DNA of 64,000 nt from Strigamia acuminata (GCA_949358305.1 OX442320.1:4852259-4916258); one strand, 5' to 3'; shown: positions 24,801 to 32,826, counted from the first letter of the stretch. Made by a program: numbers and translations. Notes: a model not told the origin generated them from the letters alone.

Positions 24801-27800
24801 GAAAGTCGTAAAGAGATACTGGAATATATGAAAAAAACAAAAAAAATCCAATAAATTCTTCACATATCAATTTCCACCATCTGGTGGTGGTTTTAAACAC
24901 TACTGGTAAAAGCCAAAAGCTGTATGCTGAAGCGCTCTTTACATATGCAGCAAAGCGAGCTTTAAAGTTATGCTGGCAGAAAATTTCAATTCAGAATAAT
25001 TAATTAAATAAATAACCAATGACTATAAATTTCACCCGAGTTATAGTCTATTATCACATAAACATAGACACAAATTTTCAGCACAAAACAATAAAAAAAA
25101 AAAATTCATATTCAAGAAAGTGCTTGTCCCTAAACGCATATAGCCCTATGTCTCCGAGGGTAAACCATACAACGTTAAACTGCGTAAAGCTGAAGGTGTA
25201 CTTCATATACTGTTATAATCTTGGAGATATTATTCAGCCAGTAACATAGAGCACATTCTTTCTATATGGATTTTTTTATTCAGACTAAAAGTAAAAGATT
25301 ATGCATAAAGAAGACACAATTACATGATACTATCGTCTTCCCCGAATACAACGTCATGACGTTGTATTGCGTCTTTTTTTCACTAAAGTCACTGTATCTA
25401 CAGGGTTTAAAACATCGTACACGTCCCTACTGCGCTGATTGTGGTGTAACACTACAATGTTCCAGTTCTCTTGCACTGATGCAGCATAAATTTCCAAATT
25501 CCCACCGATTTCTCATCGCACCCGTTAATGCACTCGAATATAGCGTCATGCCATTGTATTCGAATACAACGGCATGACGTTTCATTATAACGAGGCTCGA
25601 CTGTAGTAGCACACTAAGGAATTGTTTTTATTGTAACTGCTTGATTAATAATTTCCTTTAGTCTAAATGACATTTTGATTGCAGTTATGAAGGAAAAGCA
25701 TCCTTCGAAAGCAGCCGAAGAAAAGGTTGCAGTGAAAGCCGTTAGTCGTTGGAGGACATTCATTCTCCACAGCATTAATCGAGTATTGAGAGGGGAAAAA
25801 ACCTTGACTCATCTGTCTTAGTCAGAGGAAAAGAGCAGTAAACATCACACAAAGGAATCATTAACTATACCAATGTAAGTATAAAGGATGAAAAAATCCT
25901 AATGAAGAATGTTTAAAAAAAATGGTAGCTGCAAGAAATTCAATTAAATTTCTTTTTAAAGGGAGGAAACAGTGCTAATGATAAGAAAATTAAAGAATTT
26001 TAATTTTCAAAGTTGAAATGAGAATTTGTAGTTGTTTAGATTCATGTGTGTTAGGTTAATTGCTTAATGGCCATTTTAAAATTCAATAAAAATGAGAAGG
26101 TGCCAGGTGCCACACTAACAGATACTGTACACAAAACTAAGACTAAATATGTCAAGGCCCCATTTTCAAAAAAATAAACAATTAAAACGTTAAATTCAAC
26201 AAAGGTTAAACCAAGTTGACCCACCGTGTTTTTATTATAAAGTACTCAATAAAACATTGCTGTTGTCCCCTTGATTTTGTACATGTGCCCCCCAAAAAAA
26301 CTAGAATAAATCTTGTTCTTTTCGATGTAGGACATGCTTTTGGTTCGTGGATCCAACCAATAGTAAAATCAATAACTATACCCAAGTACAGTTTGTTATT
26401 CGATATTAAAACAATGAGGCGATATTCTTCGATATAGCTGGCGATATTATTCGATAATGCATTTAAACTAAACAAGCGATATAAAACGATATAAGGAACA
26501 TTATTATTTAATTTTCACACCGACCTATCCAGATTTCCCGATATTCATTTGTTTATTTGCCCAATCTATCCGGATTTGCCGGTACTAAATTTGTTCCCAG
26601 TCTAGCCCTGCATTTTGCTTGCATCTTTCCCATCGATGCATGGAACATGTTATTGCATAAGCCAACTTATGAAACAACAACAAGCTATTACATCAGACAG
26701 ACTTGTAACAATGCAAATTAAAGCAGATGGTGTTTAAATTTTTGTACCATTCATTCTGTATCCTTTTCATACAAGCTGGATCATCATGTTCCATAAAATT
26801 CCTGCTTCGTTTGAGTCACTGTACATTCCCGTGCAATACGTTTTTCATGGCAAAGCAAAACCGATTTCTTCTATTCAGCTAATCCAATAAATTTATTATT
26901 GAATTATTGCAGATAGCAAACACTTCTGGCTAGTGACCACCATTTTTCCTTAATGAAGTCATTATCCAAGACAGAACCAATCATAAAAATCAGCAAAAAA
27001 TGAGTCTGGCTTCAACTTTATTCCATGCATTCATCCTAATTAAATGTAATTTCTAATTGGATTGCCATGCAGTTCAAAACATAAAAGTAAAATGCAACTT
27101 GAATCGTCTGTAATTCGAGCATCAACTAATTAATTACCTTCAGTTGGGCATTTTTAAAAAAAAAAATTTATTTCATTAAATTCCACCAAAATAGAATTTA
27201 AAATCATAAAAGTTGAAGTTGTTTTTTCCCTAATTAAAACTAGATCCTGCTCTAAACAAGACAATTTTAGCACACTATTATACACTCATGTTACCATTCA
27301 AGCTGCAACTTAATCCTTTAGGCCCATCCGTAAGCATGAACTTTTCATTTCCTGTAGGGATAATTAACGGAGAAAATAGCTTTGTTCTTCACTCCTGACT
27401 ATCAAATTGCACCTTCCGTCATCAGGAGATGTAAATGTCCAACCGGCATCGCTCAAACAACGTCAAAGCCATTCACGCACATAGGGACTCCCCAATGCCC
27501 CAACATGTGTCCACACAGCGGGCAGGGCCGATGCGACACACATTTGCACCTGAGGCGAGCAAGGCATATGTCGCCCTTTTGAACAGCAAAAGAAATTTTT
27601 TTTCTTGTTGGAAAAAAATCGGATTGTGCGTCCAAAGATGCCGCCCCTAGAAATATGCTGCCCTGGATGTACTTTATTTTAGCGATCTCATTTTAGCGAC
27701 ACCCCATTTTAGCGACACAAAAATCGCTAAAATGACATGTTCGCTAAAGTGATGGTCGCTAAAACAGCACGAATACAATTTTTCATATTCTATGTTAATT

Positions 27801-30800
27801 GTATTAGACTCTACCGCGACATTACATCATTTCAATTATTGCTTGCGGACGACTAGTGGACCGCAGACCACACTTTGCAATACTATCCCGTTTTACTTTA
27901 GAAAAATCTCGCGAGATTTTATATGTTTATATCTTCCGAGACTTTGTGATTTTTTTTGCAAGTGTTTGCAAGATTTAATGAGATTTTACCATCCCTTTTT
28001 ACACCTCATGCTGATACTTTTTTCCAGTATCGGCCCAACACTGCTCAGAACTGGTCCCTTAGGAATGTACAGTCGTGTTCAAAAAAACTGGACCCTCACT
28101 CTATGCTGGCAATTGAACTTGTGAGTAATTTCGTATTTTGCCACTAGGTGAAACACCAGACATCAACAAATGTGTACACATTTGTTTAAGTCATCCTGCA
28201 CATTCCTTCATTAGCCCGGGAATTTGTCGGGGACAAAAGATTTTTTTTGTGTTTAATCAACAAATTGAACATATATCATTGAATAAAAAGAATTAAATGA
28301 CCATTTAGACACGCCATTTTAATTACAAACCACTGAAGATGGCTGGAAAGAGTGAAAAAGCCTTTGGAAAGAATAACATTTTTAAATCGTCATTTAATTC
28401 TTTTTAATAAAACACTAAAACACGCAAATGTTTAAAGGTATCATTAAATACATTACCGAAAATGTATACTCTATCATAACTCAATCCCCTTCGTTCGAAC
28501 TTACCGAATACTATATAATACGTTTCCGTTTGGGTAAATACGTAGTAAGACATTAGGCATGATGATTTCGTGGAATTTCCCTTCTTTTTCGTTAGCGAAA
28601 AAGGCGTCGGGCATCCATATTTTTTTCGGATCGGTCAGAGTAATTGATCTAATCTTCCCAGTCATGTCATCATATTGCAGTCGGTCGTCATTCCACTGCT
28701 CGCGAAATGTCAGCTGTACACTAAATTCCTATTAAACAATAAAACAAAAAAAAAATAATATTAATAAACATTTGAAATTATATAATTCATCAATAATCTC
28801 TACAAAAAACATGCATCCAATTAAAAAAATAATAATAAATAAATTAAATTAAATTAAAAATAAATATTTTTCTCGATTTATTTGTTTGGACGGAGTTTCC
28901 ACTAGCACGCCGCATCGACCCCACCGACTGCCGCATGTCAACCCAAAGCACCGTACGGCACAAAACAACCCAAGATATCTATTTTTCTTTGTTATTTCGC
29001 CCGTAATACCTAATCTTTCATCTTTAAAGTGCAACGTATACAGCTTCGCAAACTCGTTTTAATCACTGCACATGTATCTTTACTTCTTTTATCCTCAAAT
29101 CTCAAATTATTTGCGCACAATAACACAGAAATAGAAAAAAAATTTAATTTCCGTCCAACATTTGCAAATCCCTGAATTTCATATCTTAAGAACTGAAAAA
29201 ATAAATAATTTTTTTTTGTTGTAAATTGAAACGTTTAATTTTTATATATTTTTTTTATATTATTTCTTTTTATATTTTTATATTTTGTTTGTTTTTGCAA
29301 GCATTCGTGGACGGAATTATAACGAGATCGGTCGCTCAAATTGTTTATCCGTTTAGTGCCAGAGTTCGGTCGACCGGAAGAAAATCCTCAAGCAAAGTCC
29401 AGAGAGTCCCTTTAAGGGTTTTGATGTGGAAGGAAGAGAAAATGCCTTCAAAGTCTCTAAGGTTCTTAACTAATAGATGTCAAAACGAGACTGGAATTCC
29501 ATCGCATTGATTAGGAGTTTGATGTGCCTTGACGACCATTTTCGAGTTTTATCCTCTCGGAACTCGAAATCAAAGGGAAATTTCCAATTAATCGTTCAAA
29601 AACTACGATGTTGTGATGATCCGGCGCGATCACTGTGGGTTCTTGTTGGTTAATGAAAACCAAGTCAAAATAATTTGAAGTTTCTCTTTGGGCACAAACA
29701 CCGTTTGATCTTTACTTGACCAAAACAAGCAGCAACTGATACAAATGCATTATTTCAATTCAAAATGTAAACTCGACGCAGAAAAAAGAACAATACAATG
29801 ACAAACGTGACATAATATGCTGTAACCAAAAAGAAACACTCTTCAAATAACAGAATCTAACACTAAGATAATTTGTGGTTGCCAATTGTTCCTTATAATT
29901 ATGAGTTACAAGCTCATAATTATAATTATAATTCCTTCTTGAAGTAGGCACTTGCGGTACAATAAATATATTTTATAAATTATACTTATAAATACCATGT
30001 AATGGTAGAACAAATCCCTATGCAAAAGAAAATGAAAATCTGTAGTTTTACTAATTTGACAGTTTTCAGACATGAATTGTCTTCCAGTTTATTTATTTGC
30101 TTACCTGGAATGATTTTAGTTGTTTCTATCCTTCGATGGCAGAAAGAAATTGTGATTGAGGCTGAATGTTGAAACAGGTCAGGCAGCCATTTTGAATTTC
30201 CATTAGCACCATCAGCGCCATTTGCAATAGAGGGAGGAGCTTCAAATAGTGTTAAGCGATCTGATTGGCTCCCTTATTTTACAAAATAGTGTAAAAGTTG
30301 AGGAATTACGATATGTTATAAGTCCATTTTTATTATTATGAGCTTGTAACTCATAATTATAAGGAACAATTGGCAACCGCAAACTCACTAATAAAATATT
30401 ATAAATGATAAAAATGCAAATCTCACAATATGGTAATCGTATTGCAATATCTCAAAAATCGTAGAGTGATATATCGCGATCTCGCACAGGCCTAGTTTAG
30501 TCTGTTATATTAGTTTATCTTTTTAACCAAAATATTATGATTGTACAGTTGCTGCCCGTTTTTGGTCAAGTAAAGATAAACAATATTTGTGCCCAAAAGA
30601 AGACTATATTATTTCTCATTTCATTAACCAACAAGAACCCACCGAGAGGAGAACCGGAACATCACACAAGCAATGGTAAAAATGTTTCTTTTTTATGTGT
30701 TACATGCATCTTTTAGACAAAAATATGCTGTTTATTAAAATAAAAATGCTGTTTATAAAGAAAAAAAATCATTTTTATATGTAAAATTTTTTTTATATAC

Positions 30801-31117
30801 AGTAAACCTGCAATTTTAAGTGCCGCATACATTTTTTAGACCAAAAAAACTGCAATTTTAGAGGTAAAAATGAAGTTTGCAATGTGAAACTAAACTTTTA
30901 AATTGCTTTGCCCTTGGCCTGGCCCTGACTATTTAGTCAATTTATATAAAAGATTAAAAAATTAATTTTCTAAATTTACTAAGCAAATGGTTAGTTGTGT
31001 TAGTGAAAATTCTACACATCAACTCACCATCTCCTGAGTATCTGGAGACCCAACAGACCTTATCATCACATCAAGTACAACAATAACTGGATCTGATCAA
31101 ACCAACAAAAAACTGAA

Positions 31118-31148
<31 letters not shown>

Positions 31149-31314
31149 AACAAAATAAACACAGTGCATTAACATAAATCAAAACCAAAACAAAAATGTA
31201 TACAAGTTACATTCAACCAACTAGATTAACATCGATCAAAACTTACCATTTGGACATCATCGATTTTGCTGATACTCCGCACATAAATATTGACATGAGT
31301 GAGACATGGACCAT
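9594..31314 (-). CDS. GluClalpha: Glutamate-gated chloride channel alpha, exon 3 to stop
   Basis: Cys-loop ligand-gated chloride channel of neurons and muscle, a pentamer opened by glutamate and the target of avermectins. Seven constitutive-path exons (31247-31314, 28505-28728, 24736-24818, 24525-24659, 12802-13031, 12533-12736, 9594-9824) join with correct phases to 391 residues ending in TAG. Visible features: Cys loop [15 protein letters not shown] (13 residues between cysteines); the second GluCl/GlyR cysteine pair across [13 protein letters not shown]; chloride-type PAR before M2 ([17 protein letters not shown]); M3 [12 protein letters not shown], including the glycine linked to avermectin action; and M4 [18 protein letters not shown]. 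Exon 3 has an alternative partner at 31028-31092. The signal peptide and N-terminal exon(s) were not found upstream. The introns are large and full of transposons, and one holds an antisense gene at 18481-19528. Confidence 0.97.
9901..10374. mobile_element. CTGCAG-rich palindromic element
   Basis: Bounded by CCCAGGAGAAAAACG at the left and TTTTTACCTGGG at the right. It is packed with CTGCAG hexamers, often as the 20-bp palindrome TTCTGCAGAATTCTGCAGAA. A 45-bp module starting CCCAGGAGAAAAACGTTCTG occurs three times (9901, 10069, 10141). A second copy lies reversed at 32827-32998. Open frames on both strands here are repeat artefacts. Confidence 0.8.
10457..10650. mobile_element. hAT-like MITE fragment (CAGGGGGTACGAC family)
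   Basis: Starts CAGGGGGTACGACTTC, then GATCTCTGACATGGGC and a T-rich interior matching the complete copy at 18003-18230 in reverse. The far end is not recognised. Confidence 0.65.
10651..11320. promoter_or_regulatory. Possible conserved non-coding block in a GluCl intron
   Basis: Complex, repeat-free DNA inside the last GluCl intron. It has homeodomain-like TAAT/ATTA cores (TTTTAATCAGGCGAATTA at 11080), ATTTGCATGCG (11188) and mixed GC content, and looks unlike the surrounding simple repeats. Enhancer function is a guess from composition. Confidence 0.25.
11640..11775 (+). repeat. Dispersed repeat copy (pair with 13224-13340)
   Basis: About 115 bp nearly identical to 13224-13340, including CTTTTCCTACACACGGGTGG. 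Both copies keep an open frame ([19 protein letters not shown] here, with conservative changes in the other). It may be a piece of an unidentified element's coding region. Confidence 0.6.
11776..12532. other. GluCl intron DNA with pogo-like terminus
   Basis: At 12284, CAGTCGAACCTCGTTATAAC resembles the end of pogo/Tigger-type elements. The opposite end was not found. The rest is AT-rich intron. Confidence 0.5.
12533..12736 (-). CDS. GluClalpha: GluCl exon with M3 and start of intracellular loop
   Basis: Acceptor ttttcag|GCTATCG, donor CTG|gttagt, 68 codons, both ends phase 0. It encodes [20 protein letters not shown] and [10 protein letters not shown], then a charged loop ([20 protein letters not shown]) that differs from insect sequence as expected. 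Confidence 0.97.
12802..13031 (-). CDS. GluClalpha: GluCl exon with loop C, M1 and M2
   Basis: Acceptor tttgcag|GTGAATAC, donor AAAG|gtaaag. It encodes [21 protein letters not shown]1 [20 protein letters not shown], and M2 with PAR then [19 protein letters not shown]. Asparagine replaces the usual glycine in LDQNAVPAR. Confidence 0.98.
13080..13345 (+). repeat. Dispersed repeat, longer copy
   Basis: The left part (GATCCAAATCCAATCGTCAA, then inverted CGAGTT/AACTCG) matches 54998-55140. The right part (13224-13340) matches 11640-11775. The three copies together define an interspersed element of unknown class, at least 265 bp long. Confidence 0.6.
13346..14428. other. GluCl 11.5-kb intron, AT-rich part
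   Basis: Contains an 18-bp perfect palindrome TGATTATTGCAATAATCA at 13786-13803, inside a looser 50-bp palindrome. No gene is recognised. Confidence 0.5.
14429..14643. mobile_element. Tc1/mariner-like MITE, TACTCTGG family (short copy)
   Basis: Ends TACTCTGGTTCGACTCAAGA and, reversed, TACTCTTGTTCGACTCAAGA, with TA on both sides (14427-14428, 14644-14645). It carries the core CACTGGTGTAGTG. About 200 bp shorter than the copy at 4556. Confidence 0.9.
14644..16209. other. GluCl intron DNA, no gene recognised
   Basis: A purine run at 15148-15196 and other A-rich stretches; open frames here are low-complexity. No splice-bounded peptide is recognised. Confidence 0.5.
16210..16335. mobile_element. 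MITE fragment, TACTCCAAACCG family
   Basis: Left end TACTCCAAACCGATACAATG, then CAATCGTTTGAGCCG and CACTGGTGTAGTGGCAC, as in the host element at 5002. The right half is missing. Confidence 0.75.
16336..16861. other. GluCl intron DNA with a perfect 20-bp palindrome
   Basis: AT-rich, with a GC patch at 16450-16565. A perfect palindrome TTCAAACGCTAGCGTTTGAA lies at 16841-16860, directly before the open frame that starts at 16862. Confidence 0.5.
16862..17377 (+). pseudogene. Unknown open frame broken by two in-frame stops
   Basis: Two frames in the same phase (16862-17053 and 17066-17377) are separated by adjacent TGA TGA. The first starts AAAATGG and encodes [11 protein letters not shown] and a basic run [10 protein letters not shown] like a nuclear signal. 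The second includes [18 protein letters not shown]. Base composition is more coding-like than the flanks. No family is recognised. It could be a decayed gene or retrocopy, or chance. Confidence 0.25.
17540..17740. mobile_element. Interspersed repeat related to 35866-36105
   Basis: Shares about 150 bp, reversed, with 35950-36090 (GCAATTGCATCTAGGCCAAC, CTATACGATTCC-type sequence) and ends in AAACACCATGTATACTGG, similar to CACCCTGTATA at 20707. Probably fragments of one mobile family. Its flanks were not defined. Confidence 0.6.
17741..18002. other. GluCl intron DNA
   Basis: AT-rich; no feature recognised except the 8-bp hAT target copy ACTAATTG at 17995-18002. Confidence 0.5.
18003..18230. mobile_element. 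hAT-like MITE (228 bp), complete copy
   Basis: Ends CAGGGGGTACGACA and, reversed, CAGGGGGTATGACA. Flanked by ACTAATTG and ACTAACTG, seven of eight bases matching. It lies about 190 bp upstream of the nested gene's TATA box. Fragments of the family occur at 10457 and 39951. Confidence 0.88.
18416..18453 (+). promoter_or_regulatory. Core promoter of nested gene (TATA + initiator)
   Basis: TATATAAA at 18416-18423 and an arthropod-type initiator TCAGTT at 18448-18453. The spacing predicts a start near 18450 and a 31-nt leader before the ATG. Confidence 0.75.
18481..18529 (+). CDS. Nested gene exon 1 (signal peptide)
   Basis: ATG follows GTACAAAC. It encodes [16 protein letters not shown]; donor GGAG|gtgagt, phase 1. 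The intron is only 57 bp. Confidence 0.87.
18481..19528 (+). CDS. Secreted cysteine-rich protein, nested antisense in GluCl intron
   Basis: Four exons (18481-18529, 18587-18882, 19238-19318, 19373-19528) join in frame to 193 residues. Residues 1 to about 20 are a signal peptide ([16 protein letters not shown]). A middle region of about 95 residues is cysteine-free and rich in Ser, Val and Asp, with [19 protein letters not shown]. The C-terminal 79 residues hold two copies of a motif: C-x3-C-x2[10 protein letters not shown]...YWDYC and C-x5-C-x3[17 protein letters not shown]. The WC-x(n)-W-x-YC spacing recalls fibronectin type II or kringle modules but is shorter, with four cysteines per copy. 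An extracellular role such as binding or defence is only a guess. All splice sites are GT-AG and the TATA-containing promoter is compact. I do not recognise the family. Confidence 0.87.
18587..18882 (+). CDS. Nested gene exon 2 (middle domain)
   Basis: Acceptor ttttctgtag|TGTCAC, donor CTAGAG|gtaggt, phase 0 at the end. Ninety-eight full codons without cysteine, starting [14 protein letters not shown] after the signal peptide. Confidence 0.87.
19238..19318 (+). CDS. Nested gene exon 3 (cysteine motif, first part)
   Basis: Acceptor gtttattcacag|AATACA, donor AAGAAG|gtttgt; 27 codons, phase 0 at both ends. It encodes [20 protein letters not shown]. Confidence 0.87.
19373..19528 (+). CDS. Nested gene exon 4 (rest of motif 1, motif 2, stop)
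   Basis: Acceptor tttaatttcag|AAATATGG, 51 codons plus TAG. It encodes GFYWDYC completing motif 1, a GKTSLGRDC linker, and all of motif 2. Confidence 0.87.
   Translation, partial: KYGFYWDYCNASPGKTSLGRDCKSDSACGAHGYKYNWCYTTTGRWDYCVPN
19624..19629 (+). other. Poly(A) signal of nested gene
   Basis: AATAAA 96 bp after the stop codon, followed by GT-rich DNA (GTGTTTTAAGTG, then TTTGTGTTTTGG), as expected for a cleavage region. Confidence 0.7.
19640..20499. other. GluCl intron DNA, no gene recognised
   Basis: Two short similar stretches (GGAACTGTATACTCAGGTCA at 20040 and GGAACTGGATACTCAGGACG at 20095) suggest a local duplication or element edge. Nothing else is recognised. Confidence 0.45.
20500..20720. 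mobile_element. Interspersed repeat related to 35866
   Basis: Begins TACTAATTTGATGGTGCTCT, shared with 35867, and ends in GAAACACCCTGTATA. Together with 17540-17740 and 35866-36105 these are parts of one family whose edge reads ATACAGGGTGTTTC, an edge type frequent in arthropod repeats. Confidence 0.6.
21001..21025. repeat. (TTTA)n microsatellite
   Basis: Six TTTA units. Confidence 0.9.
21026..23172. other. GluCl intron DNA
   Basis: No gene recognised. A pogo-like terminus (GAGGTCGAACCCCGCTATTA) lies at 22319. A GC-richer block at 22740-22960 has short frames on both strands that match nothing I know. Confidence 0.45.
23173..23390. mobile_element. MITE with GAGCCGCGGCTC ends
   Basis: The left end ACCGTATTTTACCGATTAAG and the right end reverse to the same sequence. 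The right end has the perfect palindrome AAGAGCCGCGGCTCTT. About 218 bp. Fuller copies lie at 43512 and 53921. Confidence 0.85.
23548..23705. mobile_element. Small MITE carrying half of a foldback element
   Basis: Ends AGTTTGCAGCAGGTAC and, reversed, AGTTTGCGGCAGGCAC. Inside it, 23586-23650 matches one arm and the TGACGTCA centre of the foldback element at 46853-46968. Confidence 0.75.
23706..24524. other. GluCl intron DNA with element fragments
   Basis: GACCGATATCTGGCATAATA at 23802, mirrored by ATGCCGATATTAC at 23842, suggests a small inverted repeat. TACTCGAGTTGCACTC at 24159 is a TACTC-clan terminus. No gene is recognised. Confidence 0.45.
24525..24659 (-). CDS. GluClalpha: GluCl exon before loop C
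   Basis: Acceptor gtatatag|ATGGATAC, donor ACAG|gtagga. It encodes [20 protein letters not shown], then [20 protein letters not shown] and KTNT, including the first cysteine of the second disulfide. Confidence 0.97.
24736..24818 (-). CDS. GluClalpha: GluCl Cys-loop exon
   Basis: Acceptor atattccag|TATCTC, donor AGTT|gtaagt; 83 nt. It encodes [20 protein letters not shown] and CSIVMVS, containing the signature 13-residue Cys loop. The upstream phase completes an arginine codon. Confidence 0.97.
24819..25330. other. GluCl intron DNA
   Basis: AT-rich; no feature recognised. Confidence 0.45.
25331..25608. mobile_element. Inverted-repeat element with two internal palindromes
   Basis: The left edge TATCGTCTTCCCCGAATACA matches the element ends at 37679/38404. 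The right edge, reversed, reads CTACAGTCGAGCCTCGTTAT, pogo-like. It holds a perfect 22-bp palindrome at 25346-25367 and a 36-bp one with one mismatch at 25544-25579, both built on CGTCATG. Confidence 0.6.
25609..27522. other. GluCl intron DNA
   Basis: AT-rich, with a short run of CGATAT motifs at 26400-26495. No coding or paired-end structure is recognised. Confidence 0.45.
27523..27665. mobile_element. hAT-like MITE (CAGGGC ends)
   Basis: Short termini CAGGGC and GCCCTG enclose a 143-bp body containing CACCTGAGGCGAGCAAGGC. No target duplication was seen, so the superfamily is tentative. Confidence 0.5.
27675..27770. repeat. TTTTAGCGA direct and inverted repeats
   Basis: Three direct TTTTAGCGA-type units followed by CGCTAAAAT, CGCTAAAGT and CGCTAAAAC in inverted or mixed order. 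Probably the end of an inverted-repeat element. Confidence 0.6.
27771..28504. other. GluCl intron DNA
   Basis: CAGTCGTGTTCAAAAAAACT at 28070 resembles a Tc1/mariner terminus. The opposite end was not found and no gene is recognised. Confidence 0.45.
28505..28728 (-). CDS. GluClalpha: GluCl extracellular-domain exon
   Basis: Acceptor tttaatag|GAATTT, donor ATTCG|gtaagt; 224 nt. It encodes [20 protein letters not shown], then [18 protein letters not shown] and [20 protein letters not shown], the loop A/D/E part of the ligand-binding domain. Confidence 0.98.
28729..29634. other. GluCl intron DNA
   Basis: AT-rich, with an open plus-strand stretch at 29300-29510 of higher GC content that matches nothing known. 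Not called as a gene. Confidence 0.45.
29635..30642. mobile_element. Element with ~100-bp inverted repeats, interrupted
   Basis: The left arm from GTGGGTTCTTGTTGGTTAAT to GCAGCAACTG (29635-29737) is mirrored at 30547-30642. The space between is mostly filled by the element at 29866-30390. Confidence 0.8.
29866..30390. mobile_element. MITE with GTGAGTTTGCGGTTGCC ends (copy 1)
   Basis: Ends TTGTGGTTGCCAATTGTTCC at the left and, reversed, GAGTTTGCGGTTGCCAATTG at the right. More than 90% alike by eye to the copy at 37809-38332. Nested in the element at 29635-30642. Confidence 0.85.
30643..31027. other. GluCl intron between exon 4 and alternative exon 3
   Basis: AT-rich; no element ends recognised. 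Confidence 0.5.
31028..31092 (-). CDS. GluClalpha: GluCl alternative exon 3 (downstream version)
   Basis: Acceptor tttgatcag|ATCCAG, donor GAGATG|gtgagt; 65 nt with the same entry and exit phases as 31247-31314. It encodes [20 protein letters not shown] and M, replacing the [20 protein letters not shown]-type segment. Insect GluCl genes splice exon 3 alternatively, and this copy keeps the IRSV/VRSI core and terminal Met. Joining both copies would put two of these segments in one subunit, so mutually exclusive use is expected. Confidence 0.85.
31111..31149. repeat. (AAAT)n microsatellite
   Basis: About nine AAAT units between the two versions of exon 3. Confidence 0.95.
31247..31314 (-). CDS. 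GluClalpha: GluCl exon 3 (upstream version, 68 nt)
   Basis: Acceptor gttatgcag|ATGGTCC, donor CAAATG|gtaagt. It encodes [20 protein letters not shown] and QM, beta-strand 1 of the ligand-binding domain. Its length equals that of the alternatively spliced exon 3 of insect GluCl. It needs one base from an earlier exon, not found in the window. Confidence 0.97.
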
Positions 31315-31473
31315 CTGCATAACACAACAAACAAAAACTAGTTCTAGTCACAATTGTAAGTAATTCAGATTATAAAATAAAAGCATACACACATTTCTTT
31401 AGTATGTCAAGTTATTATTGTATTAAATGCACACTCTTTCTGAAATCCGGTAAACCGATATATGGATTTTGGC

Positions 31474-32047
31474 AACAATAGAAAGGCAAGTGTTGCTTTG
31501 AAACAATAGGACCCCTAATTGTTGCTTTAAAACAATAGAAGGGCCCCTAATTGTTGACTTAACAATTGAAGGGCCCCTAATTGTTGTCTTAACAATAGAA
31601 GGGCCCCTACTAGTTGTCTTAATAATAGAAGGGCCCCTAATAGATGTCTTAACAATAGAAGGGCCCCTATTTGTTGATTTGGAACAATAGAAGGGCCCTT
31701 AATTGTTGTCTCAACAATAGAAGGGCCCCTAATTGTTGCTCTGAACAATAGAAGGGCCCCTAATTGTTGCTCTGAACAATAGAAGGGCCCCTAATTGTTG
31801 CTCTGAACAATAGAAGGGCCCCTAATAGATGTCTTAACAATAGAAGGGCCCCTATTTGTTGATTTGGAACAATAGAAGGGCCCTTAATTGTTGTCTTAAC
31901 AATAGAAGGGCCCCTAATTGTTGCTCTGAACAATAGAAGGGCCCCTATTTGTTGATTTAAACAATAGAAAGGCCCCTAGTTGTTGCTTTTACAATAGAAG
32001 AGCTCCTAATTGCTGCTTTGGAACAATAGAAAAGCCCCTCATTGTTG
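31474..32047. repeat. 31-bp GGGCCC minisatellite with higher-order repeat
   Basis: About 18 units of AACAATAGAAGGGCCCCTAA plus TTGTTGCTCTG. Each is a weak inverted repeat centred on GGGCCC. A block of six variant units recurs 185 bp apart (TAGATGTCTT at 31641 and 31826), a higher-order structure. Only 160 bp upstream of exon 3. Confidence 0.95.
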
Positions 32048-32826
32048 GTATGTGGCCCGTTCCAATTATAGCCCTATTTTCTTCGTTCTTTCGGCAAATA
32101 AATATTGAAAAAAATTGTTTTTGGTATGGGTAACTTTTAAAAAAACGTTGCAATCAACTTCCAATGGGAAGACATTAAAGCCTAAATTCCTCAATAACTG
32201 CACCCATGTTATTGGTCAATGCTTGTCTTCATAAATCAGCAAGAAACAAATAGAGACAAGCATGCCACTGCAGTACTTGGTTACACACAAGAATTTTGTG
32301 TGTAAAGAACAAACCCAACAACATATTGCCACTAAAAACTCCAATCAAGTAAAACAATTTTGAAAGGGCGAAAGAGAGAGAGAGAGAGAGAGAGAGGTGG
32401 GGTGGAAGAGGAAAGAGAGAAAAATAAATTAAAAAATTCAGGAACTAAAAAACAAGAAGTTATCAAATACTTGACATGTCAATTGAATTTTTTCTCAATT
32501 CAAAACTGATTAAATTCATGTTTTCATTAAATATATAGAAGTTATTTCAAAATTGCTTTTTGCAATTTTAGCATCTCATTTCGCATTTCCTTTTGATCAT
32601 TCACCAAAACAAAAACACTGTATTTTTTATTAAAAATTAAAAACTATTTTTCTTACAATCTCCAAATTCTTTCGACGGAGTGTAGGAGTTCACTACTTTA
32701 TGCTCTTTTAGTTTTATCGGCCAATCAGCCGGATTTACCACTAGGCTAAAGATGGTTTGGACCCCACATTAGAAGTATTAGGCCCATTAGCACATAAGGG
32801 GGAGCCGGCAGTACCGAAAGTAGTTG
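32048..32826. other. Intron or upstream DNA of GluCl
   Basis: (GA)n tract at 32369-32395, otherwise AT-rich. A weak exon-like stretch at 32657-32702 is discussed under rejected items. Confidence 0.45.

Noticed and set aside
29300-29510. Open plus-strand stretch after an AG ([20 protein letters not shown])
   Set aside because: No family match, no donor or promoter in context, and the upstream part is a T run.
32657-32702. Possible upstream GluCl exon (NSYTPSKEFGD) with donor GATT|gtaaga and the right phase for exon 3
   Set aside because: Lacks the YDxRxRP pattern expected before exon 3 and has a poor acceptor; phase agreement alone has a one-in-three chance.
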